Shown piece by piece: positions 51,916 through 60,506 of a stretch of DNA of 64,000 nt (within the stretch, counting starts at the first letter, position 1; each line of letters opens with the position of its first letter). This DNA comes from Flammeovirga sp. SJP92. Lineage in GTDB: Bacteria > Bacteroidota > Bacteroidia > Cytophagales > Flammeovirgaceae. The notes beneath the pieces are model-generated. The model did no database searches. It saw nothing but the letters and a program-made list of their open reading frames with translations, and had not been told where the DNA came from. The translations under genes were made by a program, and so were the position numbers. Location: the NCBI RefSeq assembly GCF_001583495.1, contig NZ_LQAQ01000111.1, positions 186,001 to 250,000 of the forward strand. The letters are read 5' to 3'.

Positions 51916-54108
51916 ATGAAACTATATTTACTAACAGCATTACTTTTGGTCCAAAGCCTTGTTTTTGCACAAAACAAGCCCACGCTTATTCCATTTCCTC
52001 AAGAGGTAAACTGGAATGAAAATCATTTTGTCCTTACCAATGAGACTACACTTTTTGTAGAGGACAAAGCATTTGATATCCATCACTTTTTAGAGGAGGT
52101 GAAGTTTCAAACAGGCATTTCTTTACAAGTTGTAGAGAATAAAGAAGAGGCCGCTTTATTGATCCTTCTGGGCCAAAATATTAAAGAAGAGGAAGGTTAT
52201 CAATTAACAGTAACAGATCAATTAATAAAGCTTGAAGCTAAAACTACAAAAGGTACTATTAATGCTTCTGCCACCTTACTTCAACTTATAGGAAGTACAA
52301 AGGAAGTTCCAGCAGTTGTAATCAACGATGCTCCACTTTTTGCATGGAGAGGAATGATGCTGGACGTGAGCAGACATTTTTTTGATGTGAAAACCATCAA
52401 GTCTTACTTAGACTTAATGGCACATTACAAAATGAATAAATTTCACTGGCACTTGACTGAGGATCAGGGCTGGAGAATTGAAGTGAAACAATACCCGCTT
52501 TTAACTGAAAACTCAGCCTATAGAACTGAAAAAGACGGTACAAAATACGGTGGTTTTTATACACAAGAGGAAATCAAAGAAGTAGTGGCATATGCTGCGA
52601 AAAGAGGAATAGAAGTGATTCCTGAAATTGATATGCCAGGTCATATGGTGGCCGCATTAGCTTCTTATCCAGAATTTTCATGTACAGGAGGGCCTTTTGA
52701 GGTACAAACAGAATGGGGTGTTCACGAAGATGTTTTATGTGCAGGCAATGAAAGAACATATGAGTTTGTTCAAAATATTCTGGATGAAATTATGCCATTG
52801 TTCCCGTCAAAATACATGCACATAGGAGGGGATGAGTGCCCTAAAGCAAGATGGAAAGAGTGTCCTAAATGCCAAGCTAAAATCAAAACTGAAGGTTTAG
52901 AAGATGAGCACGAACTGCAAAGCTACTTTATCAAGAGAGTCGAGAAAATGGTGAATGCCAATAGTAAGAAAATGACAGGTTGGGATGAGATTCTTGAAGG
53001 AGGATTATCGGAAACCGCAACAGTACAGTTGTGGAGAGATTTCCATGATAAAGATGCTGTAAGAAAGATTGCTGAAATGGGCAATGATGTCATCGTATCA
53101 CCTACAGGAATGTGTTATTTCGATTATGATATTGTGACGACGGATGTAAAGCAAGTGTACAACTATCAACCTGTTCCTTCAGATTTAGCAAAAGAGAAGC
53201 ACCATCATGTATTGGGTGGTGAATGTACAGTTTGGACGGAAAGAATTCCTGATAATGCTCGTCTAGATTTTATGGTTTTCCCAAGAATCATTGCATTCTC
53301 AGAAGCATTGTGGATCGGTCAGCAGAAAGGTTTCGAAGACTTTTCTGAAAGACTGGAAAAAGAATATTCTTACTTGGATTCAAAAGGCATTCAGTATGGC
53401 CCATCATCTAAAGTTTTAGATGTTGAAATTTTGAATGAGAATGGACAATTGAAAGTACAAGCCAAACCATTAATTGATGGTGTGAGCTTAAAATATAAAA
53501 CGCCTTTATCAGAAGTGTTTGTTGATTACAATAAAGCTGTCGAAGTGAAAGAAACAGGGAAAGTTATCATTCAAGGTTATAGAAATGGAAGGCCTTATGG
53601 TGATCCTGTTTCTTCAAACTTCGTGATGCATAAAGGAAGTAATGCAACAATTGAATTATCTACACCTCCTTCAAATCCTTATGAAAAAGCGGGTGTACAA
53701 GGTTTAGTTGATGGACGTTTAGGTTCTGAAAGAAAATTCAAAGATGAAAGCTGGTTAGGTTTCAATGGAAAGGACGTGACAGCAACATTATCCTTTGAAA
53801 ATAAGACATCTATCTCAAGCATTCAACTCAGAGCTTATGATGAAGTAGGCTCATGGATTATGGCACCAAAGAATATTGAAATGCTTTATTCTAAAGATGG
53901 GAAAAAGTATAAATCTGCTAATAAATTTAAATCCGAAACCGTTTCGACTGACGGAGACGTATTAATTTATAATTGGGAGGACTTATCAAAAATCAAAGAG
54001 ATTAAATCTATCAAGATTATATATACCAACGGGGGTGAATTGCCGAAAGGAACAATGGGATCAGGCAATCCATCTTGGTTGTTTATTGACGAAATTATCA
54101 TACAATAA
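51916..54108 (+). CDS. GH20 beta-N-acetylhexosaminidase with C-terminal F5/8-like domain
   Basis: 730 residues with a signal peptide (MKLYLLTALLLVQSLVFAQ). The N-terminal GH20b domain (~20-130) is followed by the GH20 barrel (~140-490): FAWRGMMLDVSRHFFDVKTIK, KMNKFHWHLTEDQGWRIE, EVIPEIDMPGHMVAAL, and the catalytic pair Asp306-Glu307 in HIGGDECPKARWKE. The tail (~590-730) is F5/8 type C-like (GLVDGRLGSERKFKDESWLG, then SWLFIDEIII). It removes terminal GlcNAc or GalNAc. In the operon it would act on the chitobiose or antenna GlcNAc. Next gene starts 22 bases later. Confidence 0.95.
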   Translation: MKLYLLTALLLVQSLVFAQNKPTLIPFPQEVNWNENHFVLTNETTLFVEDKAFDIHHFLEEVKFQTGISLQVVENKEEAALLILLGQNIKEEEGYQLTVTDQLIKLEAKTTKGTINASATLLQLIGSTKEVPAVVINDAPLFAWRGMMLDVSRHFFDVKTIKSYLDLMAHYKMNKFHWHLTEDQGWRIEVKQYPLLTENSAYRTEKDGTKYGGFYTQEEIKEVVAYAAKRGIEVIPEIDMPGHMVAALASYPEFSCTGGPFEVQTEWGVHEDVLCAGNERTYEFVQNILDEIMPLFPSKYMHIGGDECPKARWKECPKCQAKIKTEGLEDEHELQSYFIKRVEKMVNANSKKMTGWDEILEGGLSETATVQLWRDFHDKDAVRKIAEMGNDVIVSPTGMCYFDYDIVTTDVKQVYNYQPVPSDLAKEKHHHVLGGECTVWTERIPDNARLDFMVFPRIIAFSEALWIGQQKGFEDFSERLEKEYSYLDSKGIQYGPSSKVLDVEILNENGQLKVQAKPLIDGVSLKYKTPLSEVFVDYNKAVEVKETGKVIIQGYRNGRPYGDPVSSNFVMHKGSNATIELSTPPSNPYEKAGVQGLVDGRLGSERKFKDESWLGFNGKDVTATLSFENKTSISSIQLRAYDEVGSWIMAPKNIEMLYSKDGKKYKSANKFKSETVSTDGDVLIYNWEDLSKIKEIKSIKIIYTNGGELPKGTMGSGNPSWLFIDEIIIQ

Positions 54109-54130
54109 TACTTTACTATTTAATTATAAC

Positions 54131-57100
54131 ATGAATCGATTCTCCATTTCTTTATTGTGGATTCCACTCCTTTTTGGGTGTGTGTCCCATCTAAATAACG
54201 TTGCAAGTAGTGCTCAAGACGAGCCTGAAATTATATCTTACACAAAATATGTTGATCCGTTTATCGGAACAGGTGGTCATGGACATACCTTCCCTGGTGC
54301 TACGGTGCCATTTGGTATGGTGCAGTTAAGTCCAGATACCGGTGTTGAAGGATGGGACTGGAGTTCTGGATATCACGTTTCAGATTCTTCGGTAATGGGA
54401 TTTTCACATACGCACCTTCAAGGAACAGGAGGCGGAGATTATGGAGATATTTTATTAATGCCTACAGTGGGTGAAATCAAAACTGAGCCGGGCACTAAAG
54501 CTAATCCTGATGAAGGATACCGCTCGCGTTTTGAGCATGTAAATGAGCAAGCCGATCCAGGGTATTATTCTGTATTTTTAGAAGATTATAAAGTATTAGC
54601 AGAGTTAACAGCAACGACTAGAGTAGGTTTACACCGTTATACTTTCCCTGAGTCTGATGCTTCACATATTATCTTAGACTTAAAACATGGTATTTCTGAT
54701 TCACCGAAAGAAACATGGTTTAAAGTGAATGGTGATAATGAGATTGTTGGTTTAAGACGTTCATCAGGTTGGGCAAGAGATCAGTACATTTATTTTGTAG
54801 CTCAATTTTCAAAACCTTTCAAATCCGTTCAAGGTGTTAAAGGTGGTGAGTTGATTGACGGACCATCAAAAGTAGAAGGAAATGATGTAAAAGCAGTCAT
54901 CAATTATGACACTAAACTAGATGAGGAAGTAGTTGTGAAAGTGGCTATTTCAGCTGTATCAGTGGAAGGTGCTCGTAAAAATATGGAAGCAGAAACACAA
55001 GGTTTCGATTTTGAAGCAGTAAAAAGACAAGCTGATTTAACTTGGAATGAAAAGCTTTCAAAAATTGAAGTAGAAGGTGGAGACCAAGTACAACGTACTA
55101 TTTTCTATACTTCTTTATACCATTCTATGACGGTTCCAAACGTATTCATGGACGTTGATCATCAGTACAGAGGAATGGATCATAAAATTCATAAAGCGGA
55201 AGGGTTTACAAACTACACGCTTTTCTCTTTATGGGATACTTTCCGAGCTACGCATCCATTATTTACATTAACATCGCCAAAAGAAAACAACGATTTCATT
55301 AAATCAATGTTGGCAAAATATGAGCAATCAGGTCAGTTGCCAGTTTGGGAATTAGCCGCTAATGAAACAGGAACAATGATTGGATTCCACTCAGCACCTG
55401 TAATTGTGGATGCAATGCTGAAAGGTCAAACTAATTTTGACGAAGAAAAAGCATATGAGGCATTAGTAGCTGCGGCTGAAGATCCAAGAAGAGGATTGAA
55501 CTGGTTTAATGCTGAAGGATATATTCCAATGGAAAAAGAAGCAAACTCTGTTTCTAAGCAAGTGGAATATGCTTATGATATGTGGACGGTAGCTCAAGTA
55601 GCAAAGCGTTTGGGTAAAACAGAAGATTACAAAAAATACAGCAATAGAGCTTTAAATTATAAGTTGTTATTCAACGAAGAAACAGGTTTTATCAGAGGTA
55701 AAGACTTATATGGTAATTGGGTGACACCTTTTGACCCAATGAATATTTCTTTATTGGGAGCTGGTGAATATACAGAAGGAAATGCATGGCATTATAACTT
55801 CTTTGCTCCACAAGACGTGAACGGCTTGATTGAATTGCACGGTGGTGACGCTGGTTTTGTAGCGAAAGTGGATGAAATGTTTGAGCAAGAAGCTGTAAAT
55901 GATAACCATATGGCACATGATGTGACAGGTTTGATTGGACAGTATGCACAAGGTAATGAGCCTTCGCACCACGCTATTTATTTATACAACTACGCAGGTC
56001 AGCCTTCTAAAACACAAGCAAGAATCCGTCAAGTGATGGACGAAATGTATACTGCCGAAAGAGATGGTCTTTCAGGTAATGAAGATTGTGGTCAGATGTC
56101 GGCTTGGTACGTGTTCTCAGCAATGGGCTTCTATCCTGTAAACCCAGCCAACGGAGAGTATATCATTGGTAGCCCGATTTTCTCAAAAGTGACCATTCAC
56201 TTGGACAATGGAAACGATTTCGTGATTGAAGCGAAAAACAACGACATCAATAATCTTTATATTCAAGGTGCAACTTTAAATGGTAACCCATTTGATAAAT
56301 CATTTATCACGCATCAGCAAATTGAAGAAGGTGGAAAAATCACATTTGAAATGGGAGCTTCAAAATCGACATGGGGTGAGGCAAAAGAAAGCCGTCCAGT
56401 TTCTTATGCCATTTTACCTTCAGAAGAAGCAGAATTATTGGAAGTAAGAGATCAGGTTTTCCGCCCGGCAATCACAAATAAATCAGTGTTGTTTAACTCC
56501 ACTGCAACAGTAGGATTAAAATGCATCACACCAAACGTGAAAGTTTACTACACATTGGACGGTTCAACACCAACAACTTCTTCAAAAGAGTACACTGAAG
56601 AGTTTACATTGAATCAATCTACGATGGTAAAAGCGATTGCTGTCAATGAGGAAGGTGCATCAAGCAAAGTATCAGAATTTGATTTCAAAAAATCGTATTA
56701 CAATACTGGCGAAGAATTCCCTAAGTTGACGATCAACTATGAGAAAAATGCTTCATATGATGCTGGTGATAATGGTATTCTGAATGGAGAATATGCGTCA
56801 GATAACTTAAGAGACGGTAAGTGGGATGGCGTTTCAGGACAAGACTTGGAAGCTGTTGTGGATTTAGGTGAGCCAAAACAATTACACCAATTGTCTATGG
56901 GCTTCTTGGAAAACACCTCTTCATGGTTATTCTTACCTCAAAAAATTACATTCTTCGTTTCAAAAGACGGCAAAGAATTTACAGAGGTAAGCCAACAAAC
57001 AGTTGAAATGCCAAATGATCACCCAGTGATCAGCGTAACAAGATTCTCAGCAGAAGTGAACGGTACTTACCAATATGTAAAAGTGGTAGCTGAGCCATTC

Positions 57101-57175
57101 GAGAAATTACCTACTTGGCATTTAGGTGCAGGAAACACACCTTGGATGTTTACAGATGAATTAGTGATTGAATAA
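54131..57175 (+). CDS. GH92 alpha-mannosidase, lipoprotein with chitobiase C-terminal and F5/8-like domains (copy 2)
   Basis: 1014 residues from the ATG at 54131 (MNRFSISLLWIPLLFGC, lipobox Cys17); an in-frame GTG/ATG further up overlaps the GH20 gene and lacks a signal. The GH92 part (~35-750) shows KYVDPFIGTGGHGHTFPGAT, SLWDTFRATHPLFT, GNEPSHHAIYLYNY, and SGNEDCGQMSAWYVFSAMGF. A CHB_HEX_C-like Ig domain (~785-855: KVYYTLDGSTPTTSSKEY) and an F5/8 type C-like domain (~880-1014) follow. The added domains probably bind sugars or protein surfaces. It is complete, with catalytic motifs intact. Fourth gene in the operon. Confidence 0.94.
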   Translation: MNRFSISLLWIPLLFGCVSHLNNVASSAQDEPEIISYTKYVDPFIGTGGHGHTFPGATVPFGMVQLSPDTGVEGWDWSSGYHVSDSSVMGFSHTHLQGTGGGDYGDILLMPTVGEIKTEPGTKANPDEGYRSRFEHVNEQADPGYYSVFLEDYKVLAELTATTRVGLHRYTFPESDASHIILDLKHGISDSPKETWFKVNGDNEIVGLRRSSGWARDQYIYFVAQFSKPFKSVQGVKGGELIDGPSKVEGNDVKAVINYDTKLDEEVVVKVAISAVSVEGARKNMEAETQGFDFEAVKRQADLTWNEKLSKIEVEGGDQVQRTIFYTSLYHSMTVPNVFMDVDHQYRGMDHKIHKAEGFTNYTLFSLWDTFRATHPLFTLTSPKENNDFIKSMLAKYEQSGQLPVWELAANETGTMIGFHSAPVIVDAMLKGQTNFDEEKAYEALVAAAEDPRRGLNWFNAEGYIPMEKEANSVSKQVEYAYDMWTVAQVAKRLGKTEDYKKYSNRALNYKLLFNEETGFIRGKDLYGNWVTPFDPMNISLLGAGEYTEGNAWHYNFFAPQDVNGLIELHGGDAGFVAKVDEMFEQEAVNDNHMAHDVTGLIGQYAQGNEPSHHAIYLYNYAGQPSKTQARIRQVMDEMYTAERDGLSGNEDCGQMSAWYVFSAMGFYPVNPANGEYIIGSPIFSKVTIHLDNGNDFVIEAKNNDINNLYIQGATLNGNPFDKSFITHQQIEEGGKITFEMGASKSTWGEAKESRPVSYAILPSEEAELLEVRDQVFRPAITNKSVLFNSTATVGLKCITPNVKVYYTLDGSTPTTSSKEYTEEFTLNQSTMVKAIAVNEEGASSKVSEFDFKKSYYNTGEEFPKLTINYEKNASYDAGDNGILNGEYASDNLRDGKWDGVSGQDLEAVVDLGEPKQLHQLSMGFLENTSSWLFLPQKITFFVSKDGKEFTEVSQQTVEMPNDHPVISVTRFSAEVNGTYQYVKVVAEPFEKLPTWHLGAGNTPWMFTDELVIE

Positions 57176-57189
57176 AGCCAATTATAAAG

Positions 57190-57218
57190 GCCCCATGTGT
57201 ATTACTTAGGCATGGGGC
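57190..57218 (+). other. Stem-loop between GH92 copies 2 and 3
   Basis: GCCCCATG / CATGGGGC 8-bp stem with a 13-base loop in the 63-base gap, followed by TTAATTTC. A weak terminator or processing signal inside the operon. Confidence 0.45.
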
Positions 57219-57238
57219 TTAATTTCAAAATAGATGCA

Positions 57239-59479
57239 ATGAAAAAAGTATTTTACTTATTAACTCTTTTCTTGAGCACTTCACTTTTAGCACAAGATTA
57301 CACGGAGTATGTGAACCCATTTATCGGAACTTCAAATTACGGAGCCACTAACCCTGGAGCAATTGCACCAAGAGGTATGGTTTCAGTAGTTCCTTTTAAT
57401 ACATCAGGTAAAGGCAATAAAATGGAAAAAGACAGCGATTGGTTGTCCTTCCCATATGCTTATGAAAATACCATTTTTACAGGTTATAGCCACGTCAACT
57501 TAAGTGGTGTAGGTTGTCCTGATTTAGGAGCAGTTATTGTAATGCCGACAACGGGCGATTTGAATATTCATCCATCAGAATACGGTACTACTTATTCAAA
57601 AGAAACAGCTAAGGCAGGGTATTATTCTAACTTTTTAGAGAAATATCAAGTTGCAACTGAAGTGACGGCGACACAAAGAGCAGGGATTAGTAAATATAAA
57701 TTCCCAGCAGGTAAAGCCAATTTACTTTTGAACTTAGGTCAAGCCCTTTCTAATGAAAGTGGTGCAATGGTAAAAGTTGTCAATGATCAGGAGATCGAAG
57801 GAATGAGAATGATAGGGTCTTTCTGCTATAATAATCCTAAAACTATTTATCCTGTTTACTTCGTGATGAAAGTAAATAAGAAAGCAGATAGAACAGGAGT
57901 TTGGCAACAGCACAACAAAATTGATGGCATTGAAGCACAATGGATGTCTGCTTACAATGGTCAGCAAAGAATTATTGAAGATGCTTATTACCCAATCATT
58001 GGTGATTCATTAGGAGCTTATTTCTCTTATGATTTTGAAGTAGCGACTGAGGTAGAAGTAAAAATTGGGATTTCTTATGTAAGTATCGAAAATGCAAGAG
58101 AGAATTTAGAAAAAGAAGTTGCTAACGTTTCATTTGATGAAATTGCCAACAGAGCCAAAGACAATTGGAATGAAAAATTATCAAGAATTGAAGTAGAAGG
58201 AGGTTCTGATGATGACAAAACTGTTTTTTATACAGCCCTTTATCACTCTATGATTCACCCGAATGTAATGAGTGATGTAAATGGAGAATACCCTGAAGCA
58301 AAAACGCGTAAAACAAAGAAAACAGAAGGTGAACGTTATACTGTTTTCAGTCTTTGGGATACTTACAGAAACTTGCACCAATTGATGACGCTTGTTTATC
58401 CAGAGCAACAATTGAATATGGTCAATACCATGTTGGATATTTATGATGAAACAGGTTGGTTACCAAAGTGGGAATTAAACGGAACAGAGACATTTACGAT
58501 GGTAGGTGATCCTGCTGCAATCGTCGTAGCGGATACTTATTTAAGAGGACTAAGAGGTTTTGATGAGCAGAAAGCATTTGAAGCCATTCTTAAATCAGCT
58601 TACCCTGTTGAAGGAGGTAACCCGGTAAGACCATGTGTAGACAATTATATAAAATACGGTTATGTTCCTGTAGAAGATGAATTAGAAGATAAACTTTGGG
58701 GTTCAGTTTCAACAACATTAGAATATACGGTGGCAGATTGGAGTATTGCTCAGTTTGCAAAAGAATTGGGTGATCAAGAAAAGTACAAAGAGTTCTATAA
58801 CCGTTCAATGGGTTATAAAAAGATGTTTGACAAAGAGTCAAACTTCTTAAGACCGAAACACATGGATGGTAAATGGCACGAACCATTTGATCCAGCACAT
58901 GGTGCAAACTTTGAGCACAATATCGGGTACGTAGAAGGGAATGCTTATCAATACAACCTAATGGTACAATATGATATTCCTGGTTTAGTAAAGCAGTTTG
59001 GCGCTAGCAAAGCTTTCGTCAACCGTTTAGATGAGATCTTCGAAAAAGATCAATTCGATATGGCCAATGAGCCAGATATGGCATATCCTTATGCTTACAA
59101 CTACATCAAAGGAAAAGAATACAAAACACAAGACAAGGTAATTGAATTAAGAGAGAAATATTTCACGAACAAGCCTGACGGTATTGCCGGAAACGATGAT
59201 ACAGGTACGATGTCAGCTTGGGTAGTTTTCTCTATGATGGGCTTCTATCCAGATGCACCATCAACACCTCAATACGCATTAACTACTCCAGCTTTTGATA
59301 AAGTGACGATCAAACTAGATCACGATGTTTGGGGAACTGATGAGCTTGTCATTAAAAAAGAAGGTGGAAATACAAACCATATTCAATCCATCAAAGTGAA
59401 TGGAAAAACGAAGAAAGGGTACTTTATTTCTCACAAAGATTTAGTGGGAGCTAAGGAAATTATCTTTACTACAAAATAG
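57239..59479 (+). CDS. GH92 family enzyme, secreted (copy 3, divergent)
   Basis: 746 residues from the ATG at 57239 (MKKVFYLLTLFLSTSLLAQ, a standard signal peptide without lipobox); an upstream in-frame start at 57197 adds 14 residues and no signal. GH92 motifs are present but altered: EYVNPFIGTSNYGATNPGAI, SLWDTYRNLHQLMT, EYTVADWSIAQFAKELG, ANEPDMAYPYAYNYI (where copies 1 and 2 have GNEPSHH), and AGNDDTGTMSAWVVFSMMGF (where they have GNEDCGQM). These changes fall next to active-site positions, so linkage or substrate probably differs. Last gene of the operon. Confidence 0.9.
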   Translation: MKKVFYLLTLFLSTSLLAQDYTEYVNPFIGTSNYGATNPGAIAPRGMVSVVPFNTSGKGNKMEKDSDWLSFPYAYENTIFTGYSHVNLSGVGCPDLGAVIVMPTTGDLNIHPSEYGTTYSKETAKAGYYSNFLEKYQVATEVTATQRAGISKYKFPAGKANLLLNLGQALSNESGAMVKVVNDQEIEGMRMIGSFCYNNPKTIYPVYFVMKVNKKADRTGVWQQHNKIDGIEAQWMSAYNGQQRIIEDAYYPIIGDSLGAYFSYDFEVATEVEVKIGISYVSIENARENLEKEVANVSFDEIANRAKDNWNEKLSRIEVEGGSDDDKTVFYTALYHSMIHPNVMSDVNGEYPEAKTRKTKKTEGERYTVFSLWDTYRNLHQLMTLVYPEQQLNMVNTMLDIYDETGWLPKWELNGTETFTMVGDPAAIVVADTYLRGLRGFDEQKAFEAILKSAYPVEGGNPVRPCVDNYIKYGYVPVEDELEDKLWGSVSTTLEYTVADWSIAQFAKELGDQEKYKEFYNRSMGYKKMFDKESNFLRPKHMDGKWHEPFDPAHGANFEHNIGYVEGNAYQYNLMVQYDIPGLVKQFGASKAFVNRLDEIFEKDQFDMANEPDMAYPYAYNYIKGKEYKTQDKVIELREKYFTNKPDGIAGNDDTGTMSAWVVFSMMGFYPDAPSTPQYALTTPAFDKVTIKLDHDVWGTDELVIKKEGGNTNHIQSIKVNGKTKKGYFISHKDLVGAKEIIFTTK

Positions 59480-59500
59480 AGAATCACTACAAACTGTATA

Positions 59501-59534
59501 AAAAAAGTCAGGGCTGAAAGGCCTTGACTTTTTT
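59501..59534. terminator. Terminator of the glycan operon
   Basis: Near-perfect stem AAAAAAGTCAGGGC / GGCCTTGACTTTTTT with a short loop and T run, 22 bases past the GH92 copy 3 stop. Confidence 0.85.
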
Positions 59535-59542
59535 ATATGCAC

Positions 59543-59705
59543 TAAGCAGTTGCACATTTAAAATTGGGATAAGTTGAATTATTATTTTTTAGTCTAATCA
59601 AGGCAGAATAGAAGAGCATAGCCGAAGCTACGTGATGATATTCTAACGCAGAGTGGGCTAAAAAAGAAAATCCAAAACTTCCGATTTTAATTGTTCAACT
59701 GCTTA
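59543..59705. mobile_element. MITE-like element, 163 bases, imperfect palindrome with TA ends
   Basis: The ends are inverted repeats of about 25-28 bases: TAAGCAGTTGCACATTTAAA at left and the inverse of TAAGCAGTTGAACAATTAAA at right. The interior keeps partial inverted symmetry (TTTTTTAG near both sides, AGAATA, GTAGC near the centre). TA lies at both outer ends, as for IS630/Tc1-type target duplication. No reading frame is inside. It sits in the gap between two convergent genes. No second copy was found in this window, so mobility is inferred from structure only. Confidence 0.5.
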
Positions 59706-59760
59706 ATATCAGATCGCTATCTGTTTAATTTCAAAATAACGTCTGACATCAAATTAAAAT

Positions 59761-60240
59761 TTATAATACCTTCAAAATATCACCTTCGATTTTTTGAGGT
59801 TCAGTATTTGGAGCAAAACGCTTTACTGGATTTCCATTTTTATCAATTAAGAACTTTGTGAAATTCCACTTGATGGCATTGATAAGCGTGCCTGGAAGTT
59901 CCTTTTTCAAAAACTTAAAAATAGGGTGAGCATCCGAGCCATTCACATTTACCTTTGCAGTAAGTGGAAAAGTCACGCCATAGTTTAATTGGCAAGTAGA
60001 GACCATATCCTTATTTTCAACAGGTTCTTGACTAGCAAACTGATTACACGGAAAACCAATGATCACTAAACCTTTATCCTTGTATTTTTGATATAGTTCT
60101 TCTAATCCATGAAATTGGGGAGTTAAACCACATTGTGTAGCAGTATTCACCACTAATACCGTTTTTCCTTCAAAGTCACTCATGGCTATATCTTCTCCTA
60201 ACGTGTTTTTTGCAGAGAAGTCATAAAATGGTGTACTCAT
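59761..60240 (-). CDS. Glutathione peroxidase, thioredoxin-dependent type
   Basis: 159 residues. It reduces peroxides and lipid hydroperoxides. Peroxidatic Cys37 lies in [11 protein letters not shown] (Cys, not selenocysteine), the Gln in FPCNQF and Trp-Asn in KWNFTKFLI complete the tetrad. Cys83 in STCQLNYG is at the position of the resolving Cys of yeast Gpx3-type enzymes, which suggests thioredoxin rather than glutathione as reductant. No signal peptide is seen, so it is cytoplasmic. It stands alone between the MITE-like element and the FG-GAP genes. Confidence 0.93.
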   Translation of the reverse strand: MSTPFYDFSAKNTLGEDIAMSDFEGKTVLVVNTATQCGLTPQFHGLEELYQKYKDKGLVIIGFPCNQFASQEPVENKDMVSTCQLNYGVTFPLTAKVNVNGSDAHPIFKFLKKELPGTLINAIKWNFTKFLIDKNGNPVKRFAPNTEPQKIEGDILKVL

Positions 60241-60506
60241 ATTTTTATTGCTGGAATATTGATTGAAATTTTATAAAATTTAAAGATGATGATATGAAAG
60301 TGAATAATCAATCATCAATATAAATAAACATAAAAATCCTCTTAATGTTTTACTTTTTTATTAGTATTTCGAATGAAATAAGAATAATAACAAAATACAC
60401 TAAAATGATGTTGTGAGTGATGAAAGTTGGGTTTCTTTTTTTGAATTATCATTTTCGATAAAGATATTTGCACAAATCTATTGTTTATTCAACAACTATA
60501 AAGCAA

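Noticed and set aside
54035-54130. An extended N-terminus of GH92 copy 2 overlapping the GH20 gene
   Set aside because: The extra 32 residues have no signal character, while the ATG at 54131 starts a clean lipoprotein signal.
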